12,794 nt of DNA from Nitrososphaerota archaeon (GTDB taxonomy: Archaea; Thermoproteota; Nitrososphaeria; Nitrososphaerales; Gagatemarchaeaceae). The notes below the pieces were generated by a model. The model saw only the letters and a list, made by a program, of their open reading frames with translations. It was not told the origin of the DNA and did not search any database. The translations under genes and the position numbers were made by a program. Positions 6,145 to 11,649 of the stretch are shown here, one piece after another; the stretch's first letter is position 1, and the number at the start of each line of letters is the position of its first letter. The stretch covers positions 1-12,794 of the forward strand of contig VBPP01000085.1 in assembly GCA_005877365.1 (NCBI GenBank), read 5' to 3'.

Positions 6145-7908
6145 TCAACTGATTCCGTGAAGCGTTTTGAGTGCTGGCGGGAATGTCTTCATTACGTACT
6201 GCCATCGCTGATATTGTGCATCTCGCCCGAGCCGGTCCATGACGCCATCCGTGCCCTGTTGCATCTTCCTGACTGTTGTATCTATGTCTTGGACATCCGT
6301 GAAGTACGCATTCATCTGGGTCCCCCACAGGTCCTGGAGCTCGTGCAGTCCGGCGAGCTGCCAGGTGCCGCACAAGGCTTGGAACTGGACATCGAAGGCT
6401 TCCGACGCTCCTCGGCGTCCGGGTTCTAGACCAGGATTGGGCGGCCAAACGGCAAAGAAGGTCCCTATCATCCTTTCGTCTAGTCCGTGGCACGTCCTGA
6501 AGTAGTCCGAGATGGCGCCAGGATTCGCGAGTTCTTGGGTGCTGATCTCAGGGTCGGTCAGCCACTGGCCAAACAGGTACGGCACGTCGGGGACTGCCGA
6601 TGTGAGTTTCCCGTACTTCTCGACGATGTAGGATGTCTGGTCGTACAGCACGGTTACTCGGATCAGCTTGTTGTTCAGCTTGTAACCCGGGGTCAAGTAT
6701 ACGCCAAATCCCTGTCCCCCTACGGGACCGCTTGCAGAGAACTGTGCGACTGAAGCCCACGAGATGGTCTGGAAGACCTGCTTGTTTGCATAGTTTGGAT
6801 ACATCGTCGGCCAGGATGATGTGAAAGCGTCTCTCGCCTGGTACGGCACCAGGGCTTTCATGTCCTGCAGCGCCTTCCTGGTTATCTGGTTGTCCAGGGT
6901 TACGTTCTTGTTGCTATCGAAGAGAAGGCCTCCGAGTTCGAGGAAGCGAATTCTGAATTCTATGTTGCTGAACCACGTATCCCTGAAGAAGTACGCTCCC
7001 CGGAGAGTTGAGGTCGTCCCATCAGGGAGAGTCTGTTCCGTACCTTTGTAGCCGTCGAAGAACCTGGCCAGATCCAGTACCTGATCCCATGTGTCGGGTC
7101 CATTCACAGGTAGCTGATAGCCGAATTGAGTCTCGAAGGCGCTTTGCAACTTGGGATTGGTGACCAAGTCCCTCCGATTGTAGTAGCTGAACCAGTCCCC
7201 GCAACCCGGGAATCCCCAGTACTTCCCATCGGAGGTGTAGTATCCTTGGGCAAACACAGGGACCACTTGGCAGTTACCAGTTCTAATGTCCGGCTGGTAT
7301 TTCGCCTCGAAGTCAGTGAGATCTAGGGCAACGCCTGCGTTTATGAAGTCCACTAGGAAGTCAATCCTCTGCCCCAGGAAGTCCCATGTTCCAGCCTTCG
7401 TCGTGGCCTCCGAGATGGCTTTGTCGTATAACTGCAAGTCATTGAGCAGATCAATCTCCACAGGTATCCCTGTTAGGTCTTCCCATTTCGTCAGCATATT
7501 GATAGAGGTCTGTATTGTCTTCCCTGTGTAGGGGTCTGTCCGTACGTCTCCCGCTTTCGGAGTCATGTTGCCCGCGCGGAAGGCGGCTTCGAGAAACCTG
7601 ATCTTTGCACCGGCGGGAATCTTGCCTGCGGCCTTAAGTGCCTTCACGGCGTTCACGGCTCGCTCCGCAGGAGTGGCACCCAAGCTGGCCGCGGAAGTCG
7701 TGGCTTGGGTCGCTGTGGTTGTAACGGTTGTGGTGCTCGACTTGCCCGGTGATACTGACGTCCCCGCAAGGTATCCACCAGCCCCGGCTACTATTGCAAC
7801 TCCAATGGCAGCTCCGGCGGCTGTTGCTTTGGCAATGGCTTGGCGACGAGTAATCTTGCGATTGAAGAATTGTAGGTTATCTATGTCGATATCTTCAGAA
7901 TCGACCAA
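6145..7908 (-). CDS. Extracellular solute-binding protein (CUT1 family 1 type), Tat-like N-terminus
   Basis: A 587-residue extracytoplasmic binding protein, longer than typical bacterial MalE-like proteins (about 400-450). After a short acidic leader, KITRRQAIAKA (R21/R22) is a twin-arginine signal followed by a hydrophobic segment (26-48) and a Ser/Thr-rich linker (50-75). This suggests export by Tat and anchoring to the membrane with the binding domain displayed outside. The body has the family features of large two-lobed binding proteins (WEDLTGIPVEIDLL, YYTSDGKYWGFPGCGDWFSYYNRRDL, GPDTWDQVLDLARFF). The TTG start is forced: the frame is closed upstream at 7978-7980 and no ATG, GTG or other TTG lies between. 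It is first in its operon, ahead of the two permeases. The ligand cannot be read from the sequence; nearby hydrolases hint at a cyclic amide or ureide. Confidence 0.93.
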   Translation of the reverse strand: MVDSEDIDIDNLQFFNRKITRRQAIAKATAAGAAIGVAIVAGAGGYLAGTSVSPGKSSTTTVTTTATQATTSAASLGATPAERAVNAVKALKAAGKIPAGAKIRFLEAAFRAGNMTPKAGDVRTDPYTGKTIQTSINMLTKWEDLTGIPVEIDLLNDLQLYDKAISEATTKAGTWDFLGQRIDFLVDFINAGVALDLTDFEAKYQPDIRTGNCQVVPVFAQGYYTSDGKYWGFPGCGDWFSYYNRRDLVTNPKLQSAFETQFGYQLPVNGPDTWDQVLDLARFFDGYKGTEQTLPDGTTSTLRGAYFFRDTWFSNIEFRIRFLELGGLLFDSNKNVTLDNQITRKALQDMKALVPYQARDAFTSSWPTMYPNYANKQVFQTISWASVAQFSASGPVGGQGFGVYLTPGYKLNNKLIRVTVLYDQTSYIVEKYGKLTSAVPDVPYLFGQWLTDPEISTQELANPGAISDYFRTCHGLDERMIGTFFAVWPPNPGLEPGRRGASEAFDVQFQALCGTWQLAGLHELQDLWGTQMNAYFTDVQDIDTTVRKMQQGTDGVMDRLGRDAQYQRWQYVMKTFPPALKTLHGIS

Positions 7909-7930
7909 CGGAATATCGAACGGTTGCCCC

Positions 7931-7937
7931 TTATATG
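7931..7937 (-). promoter_or_regulatory. TATA box of the binding-protein/permease operon
   Basis: CATATAA on the minus strand, centred 26 nt before the TTG at 7908. That is the standard archaeal TATA-to-start distance, so transcription should begin at or next to the TTG, giving a leaderless mRNA. No ribosome-binding site is needed or seen. Confidence 0.65.
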
Positions 7938-7944
7938 AACCTTT

Positions 7945-7961
7945 ACGTAACCTGGTTACGT
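7945..7961. promoter_or_regulatory. 17-bp palindrome, probable operator
   Basis: ACGTAACC-T-GGTTACGT: two perfect 8-bp arms around one central base. It begins 8 bp upstream of the TATA box of the transporter operon, next to or overlapping the TFB recognition element. Its size and symmetry fit a dimeric helix-turn-helix regulator. No regulator gene is in the window. Confidence 0.6.
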
Positions 7962-7980
7962 CACGGTAAGATGCAGATTA

Positions 7981-8013
7981 GTTCAAGGCATAGCAGGACT
8001 CGTTGGCTTGAAC
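7981..8013. repeat. Inverted repeat between deacetylase-like and binding-protein genes
   Basis: GTTCAAG (7981-7987) is complemented by CTTGAAC (8007-8013) across a 19-base loop. It lies between the end of the CE4 gene and the promoter of the transporter operon, so it could end the CE4 transcript or act as a second upstream site. There is no poly-U tract. Weak evidence. Confidence 0.3.
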
Positions 8014-8065
8014 TATCTCGCGCGAGTGCCCGAGAGTGGGTGGGGCCGAGCGAAGGTTTAGGTAG

Positions 8066-8953
8066 CTACTTACGTTCTTTTCGGAACGGACGACGTCGTC
8101 TGTAGTCCTCCGCCATCTCAGACATCGTAACCCAACGAATTCCCTCATGACCGTTGATGTACTCTATCATTCTCTCGTGAACAAGTAACACCTGAGGGCG
8201 ACCGCTCACGTCGGGATGAATCGTGAACGGAAAGATTGCGTAGTCGTACTCACGGTACACCCAGTCGAACTGGTCGCGCCACATCTGCTCGATGTCGCGA
8301 GGGCTGACCCAGCCGTGACTATTGGGCGCCTTTTTGATGAACATCATGGGGGGAAGATCGTCCATGTACCAGTTCCCCGGGAGCTCGACGATGTCTATCT
8401 CTCGCCCTCGTTGGAGTGGTTTCATCCAAGTTGAGGCGGGCTTTGAGTAGTTGATCTTCGTCCACTTCTCGCCAACACGAGCGTAGTATGGTAGAAAGTC
8501 ATGGTGTCCTTCACTATGGTCGTACTTGAAGCCATACTTCAAGAGTATCTCCGGCGTAGCCGATGACATCTCCCACCAGGGAGCCACGTATCCCTGAGGT
8601 GGTTCTCCCGCAACTTCTTTGATGAGAGACACACACTTGGCCATGACGTCCTCCTCCTGCTTTCGCGTTAGCGCGATGGGGTTTTCGTGCGAGTATCCAT
8701 GAGCTCCTATTTCGTGCCCCGCTTCCGCGACCGCCTTGCACTCCTTCGGGAACGTCTCGATCGAGTGACCTGGAATGAACCAGGACGTCCTGATCTTGTA
8801 TTTTTCGTACAATTTTAACAACCTGGGAGTGCCCACCTCGCCTGCAAACAAACCGCGCTGAATATCACTCGGAGAATCCTCCCCGCCGTATGAACCGAGC
8901 CAACCAGCCACAGCATCTATGTCCACACCGTACCCGCAAAGAATCTCTTTCAT
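8066..8953 (-). CDS. CE4 polysaccharide-deacetylase-fold hydrolase, HpPgdA / cyclic-imidase / PuuE-allantoinase branch
   Basis: A 295-residue single-domain NodB-homology enzyme closely resembling Helicobacter pylori PgdA (HP0310) along its whole length as recalled: shared stretches include GYVAPWW, KPLQRG, DDLPPMMFIKK and IHPDVSGRPQVLL. The metal triad is present: D13 in VDID, then H85 and H89 in AHGYSHENP; in HpPgdA the ligands are D14, H86 and H90. Catalytic-type HP occurs in FTIHPD (H246). Residue numbers assume the ATG at 8953. An in-frame TTG at 8962 is possible, but the TATA-like box lies 28 nt before the ATG, which favours a leaderless ATG, and HpPgdA begins at the same point. Relatives act on cyclic imides or allantoin as well as peptidoglycan. 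Archaea lack murein, and a hydantoinase is nearby, so ring opening of a cyclic imide/ureide is the better guess. No signal peptide, so cytosolic. Confidence 0.92.
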   Translation of the reverse strand: MKEILCGYGVDIDAVAGWLGSYGGEDSPSDIQRGLFAGEVGTPRLLKLYEKYKIRTSWFIPGHSIETFPKECKAVAEAGHEIGAHGYSHENPIALTRKQEEDVMAKCVSLIKEVAGEPPQGYVAPWWEMSSATPEILLKYGFKYDHSEGHHDFLPYYARVGEKWTKINYSKPASTWMKPLQRGREIDIVELPGNWYMDDLPPMMFIKKAPNSHGWVSPRDIEQMWRDQFDWVYREYDYAIFPFTIHPDVSGRPQVLLVHERMIEYINGHEGIRWVTMSEMAEDYRRRRPFRKERK

Positions 8954-8977
8954 CGGGGTCAACTATTGACGGTTGAG

Positions 8978-8984
8978 TTATTTA
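8978..8984 (-). promoter_or_regulatory. TATA-like box of the CE4 hydrolase gene
   Basis: TAAATAA on the minus strand, centred 28 nt before the ATG at 8953, giving a leaderless transcript. A 13-bp inverted repeat (GTCAA-CTA-TTGAC, 8958-8970) lies between the box and the start codon, where a bound repressor would block initiation. Confidence 0.5.
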
Positions 8985-9115
8985 GGTTTGTTCCGATAAT
9001 TCTCCTGGCGTTGGTACCCTGGAAAAACCCGGGTTCCTTCGCTATGCAGGTCGTCAAATCCATCGAGCAAAACCATCTGCCAGACGCAGGAATCCACTTC
9101 TCTTTGAAGACTTAA

Positions 9116-9682
9116 GTGCATACGACGGTAGACCAAAGAGCCCCCAGTTTGAGGTTTGGCCTCGTTTTCTGCAACCAGAGCTTGACCTCTGACCACATGC
9201 CCGCTGTCTTCGCGGAAACACTCGAACAAACACTGTTGGCTGAGAAGTTTGGCTACGAGAGCGTCCTGGTTTGCGAGCATCACCTGCTCCCTGACGCTGG
9301 TTACTTTCCGCAGCCTTTGATTGCGGTGGCCGGATTAGCCTCCGCAACAAAGAAGATCAGAGTGGGTACAGGAATAATGTTACTTCCGCTTTACCATCCC
9401 CTGCACGTTGCGGAGATGGCGGCCACCATCGACATCATGTCGAAGGGTCGTTTGATATTGGGTGTAGGACAAGGATACAGGCCAGAGGAGTTCAATGGTT
9501 TCGGCGTTTCACTCCACAACCGCGGAGAGCTGCTCGAAGAAAACGTGAAGATGATAAGGGATCTCTGGACGAAAGACAAGGTGACGATTCATGGAAAGTT
9601 CCACGACATCCCGGGGATAACCCTGAGCCCAAAACCGGTGCAGAAGCCCTCGCCACCCATATGGGTCGCTCCCCTCGGCTAG
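9116..9682 (+). pseudogene. Luciferase-like (LLM) flavin monooxygenase, N-terminal fragment
   Basis: 188 residues matching the first half of bacterial-luciferase-family FMN/F420-dependent oxidoreductases: FGLVFCNQ strand, AEKFGYESVLVCEHHLLPD, LASATKKIRVGTGIMLLPLYHP, DIMSKGRLILGVGQGYRPEEFNGFG, and PPIWVAPLG near residue 180. It then meets a TAG in the middle of the TIM barrel. The rest of the protein continues in a different frame (next entry), and about 30-40 residues that normally follow PPIWVA (the strand-helix around RAA-LGDGW) are missing. The start is GTG just after an in-frame TAA at 9113. It is divergent from the CE4 gene with a 160-nt gap. Luciferase-like enzymes include RutA, which opens the uracil ring, so it may once have belonged to the same pathway. 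A sequencing or assembly error is the alternative to decay. Confidence 0.8.
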
Positions 9683-10107
9683 TACTAAAACAGAGAAGGC
9701 TCGCGTTCAAGGATGAGTTGAAGAAACTCGGGAGGGATCAAGCTCGCCGTGAGGTTCCCTTGTTCAGGGAAGCTTATGTTGCCAGGACAGACGATCAGGC
9801 CTGGAAAGATGCTCTGGAACCGGTTCTACACATCTACAAGGAGTACTACCTCTGGGGGCACATGCAGGACGAGGAGGGCAACCCGGTTGACCCGAAGAAC
9901 GTCAGCTACGAGCAGTTCTTGGAGCTATTGAGGAAGCGGTTCATCATAGGAGGTGTCGATACCTGCATCTCACAGATAGAAAGATACAAGAAGGATGTCG
10001 AGACGGACCATGTGATCTTCAGGATTCACTTTCCCGGGCTGAGTCACGGGAAAGCCCTATCTGCCATAAGATTATTCGCAGAGAAGGTCTTGCCCCACTT
10101 CGAGTAG
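9661..10107 (+). pseudogene. Luciferase-like (LLM) flavin monooxygenase, C-terminal fragment
   Basis: This frame encodes the second half of the same enzyme: from about residue 14 (LAFKDELKKLGRDQAR) through REAYVARTDDQAWKDALEP and GGVDTCISQIERYKKDVETDHVIFRIHFPGLSH to the C-terminal helix. The family-like part begins near 9700. The ATG at 9661 lies inside the codons for IWV of the N-terminal fragment and is unlikely to be a real start, so residues 1-13 are probably junction sequence. It is offset by one frame from the N-terminal fragment. Neither piece alone would form a TIM barrel or bind flavin, so the gene is probably inactive. Confidence 0.75.
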
Positions 10108-10277
10108 CATGGCGTCGCAGCGCCCACACAGGACTCGCTGAAGGCCAATTTGGTCAGCCCCGACATCTGTTTTGGTATGCCTGGTGTGACAGTTTTCCCG
10201 TTCGGATGGGCCTGTCAACGGAAGCTCGAGAAACCCTTGTCTCCAACAATCGCCGAGTGCTCATGGGCTACCATTGA
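10108..10277 (+). other. Intergenic region before the FtsX-like genes
   Basis: About 170 bases with no recognisable gene. Frame 1 stays open past the monooxygenase stop to 10286 but has no start and no convincing homology. A TTTT run at 10170-10173 could serve as a weak archaeal termination signal. No clear TATA box was found for the following permease. Confidence 0.4.
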
Positions 10278-10355
10278 CGGGGGTCGATAGTCTCCACGCG
10301 AATCTCCCTACTCGTTCTTCGGAATCTCAGGGCATCCCCGATTCGCAGCGCAACC

Positions 10356-11492
10356 ATGACGGTGGCTGTAGCCGTCGTCGTCAGTCTAATCTTCTCGACA
10401 ACTGCACTGGCGATTGGTGTAAGCCGAAGTACCACCCTGGGCGCGGCTCGCTTTGGGGCAGATCTGATGGTCTTGCCAACGGCTACCCCGGGGGCATACA
10501 CGAACTTGAAAGTCGCCTCGCCTATCTTTGTGGTTCCGCCTTCAAATCAGTACCTTAATGGGAGCGCGCAGTTGGAGATACGGAGGATTAGCGGCGTCGA
10601 TGCCGTCTCCGCGCAACTATACGTGGCCACGCTGAACGCGTCAGAGGGCTTTCCTTCACCGTTGCGACTCGTGGCATTTGATCCTCAGACGGACTTCACG
10701 ATCCAGCCGTGGCTCTCACCAAGCGCGAACACGAACCTAGACAGAGACACCGCGCTGGCTGGTTCAGCAACCGGGCTTAAACCCGGGGACCGGGTCAGCT
10801 GGAGCGGAGTAGCTCTGAAGGTGGTCGGAGTATTGGAACCGACCAACAGCAGCGCTGACAATACGGTCTTCTTTCCCATAATGACGGCCTACGAAGTGGC
10901 ACAGGACCGCTCGAGGCAGACTCAGTTCACCAGCGGTGAGGTATCGGGGCTAATGATTAGGTTGGCACGAGGCGCAACACTCCAGGATATAGACCCGCGA
11001 CTGAGGGCCTCGCTCCCGCCGTACACGACTGTACAACCAGCAGAGCTCGCTCATCAGACGAAGGTCGAAACCGCCGGCATCGCGACGTACGAGCTCTTAG
11101 TCTCAGGAGTTATGGGGGGGTCCGTGATAATCTTAATCTCATTGCTCTTTTCGATGACAGTGAACGAAAGGAGGCGCCACCTGGGACTGTTGCGCTCCCT
11201 CGGCGCCACCAAGGGGTTTGTCTTTCGATCTGTCTTCATGGAGGCGGCGCTGGTGGCTCTCTTCGGAGGTGTGCTTGGCCTCGCACTCGGGGAGGTGGTC
11301 CTCATCCTGACTGGGAACTACGTCGAAAGCGCCTTCGGCATAACCCTATTGCCGCTTTCGCTCCTCGAGGTGAATATCCTGGGTGTGATCTCGGTCCTTA
11401 CAGGAGTTGGAATGGGTGCTGCGGGGGCAGCCTATCCTGTCCTGCTGGCCGCAAGGCTTGATCCGTACGAAGCAATCAGGAAGGGCGAGTAG
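10356..11492 (+). CDS. FtsX/MacB-type ABC permease 1 (true N-terminus lies upstream)
   Basis: A 378-residue membrane protein from the first ATG. The layout is that of FtsX-family permeases: a first membrane segment (1-20), a large extracytoplasmic domain (about 30-240, with RFGADLMVLP and VSAQLYVATL), then three membrane segments (247-267, 293-318, 339-361). The cytoplasmic loop NERRRHLGLLRSLGAT (270-285) and C-terminal DPYEAIRKGE are classical. Membrane segment 1 needs the basic amphipathic stretch ISLLVLRNLRASPIRSAT, which is encoded in frame upstream of the ATG (open from 10278 after TGA 10275-10277). No ATG, GTG or TTG lies in that stretch, so the ATG may not be the true start (see findings). 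It would work with a separate LolD/MacB-type ATPase, not present here. Substrate unknown. Confidence 0.88.
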   Translation: MTVAVAVVVSLIFSTTALAIGVSRSTTLGAARFGADLMVLPTATPGAYTNLKVASPIFVVPPSNQYLNGSAQLEIRRISGVDAVSAQLYVATLNASEGFPSPLRLVAFDPQTDFTIQPWLSPSANTNLDRDTALAGSATGLKPGDRVSWSGVALKVVGVLEPTNSSADNTVFFPIMTAYEVAQDRSRQTQFTSGEVSGLMIRLARGATLQDIDPRLRASLPPYTTVQPAELAHQTKVETAGIATYELLVSGVMGGSVIILISLLFSMTVNERRRHLGLLRSLGATKGFVFRSVFMEAALVALFGGVLGLALGEVVLILTGNYVESAFGITLLPLSLLEVNILGVISVLTGVGMGAAGAAYPVLLAARLDPYEAIRKGE

Positions 11493-11552
11493 ACGCTAAG
11501 CTTTCGCACCTCGCGAGGCACCCTCGTTCTTTCGTGCGGGATATGAGAAGGT

Positions 11553-11571
11553 CATTCATTCTTTCTTAGGG
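11553..11571 (+). terminator. Pyrimidine-rich tract after FtsX permease 1
   Basis: A T-rich run (CATTCATTCTTTCTTAGG) about 60 nt past the stop codon, with no hairpin directly before it. Archaeal termination usually uses T-rich tracts, so this is a plausible but weak terminator between the two permease genes. Confidence 0.3.
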
Positions 11572-11615
11572 CGCATCTGAGCGCTGGGCTTAGATTACAC
11601 GAGCTTCCTAGAGCG

Positions 11616-11622
11616 TTTAATA
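11616..11622 (+). promoter_or_regulatory. TATA-like box of FtsX permease 2
   Basis: TTTAATA centred 31 nt before the ATG at 11650, predicting an mRNA with a leader of only a few bases. It suggests the second permease has its own promoter in the 157-nt gap after the first. Confidence 0.45.
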
Positions 11623-11649
11623 GGCAGCCTGAAGAAAGTAAACGTCCTT

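Noticed and set aside
8017..8026. Self-complementary CTCGCGCGAG downstream of the CE4 gene
   Set aside because: A 10-bp GC-rich palindrome is expected by chance in a window of this size, and it has no poly-T or promoter context.
10108..10289. Open frame after the monooxygenase with a phrase resembling the FG-PG start of thiamine-diphosphate enzymes
   Set aside because: It has no start codon, follows directly on a TAG, spans only about 60 codons and has no further similarity. An open stretch of this length occurs by chance.
11509..11518. Palindrome CCTCGCGAGG after FtsX permease 1
   Set aside because: Short, isolated, and not placed relative to a promoter or a T-rich tract closely enough to call a terminator.
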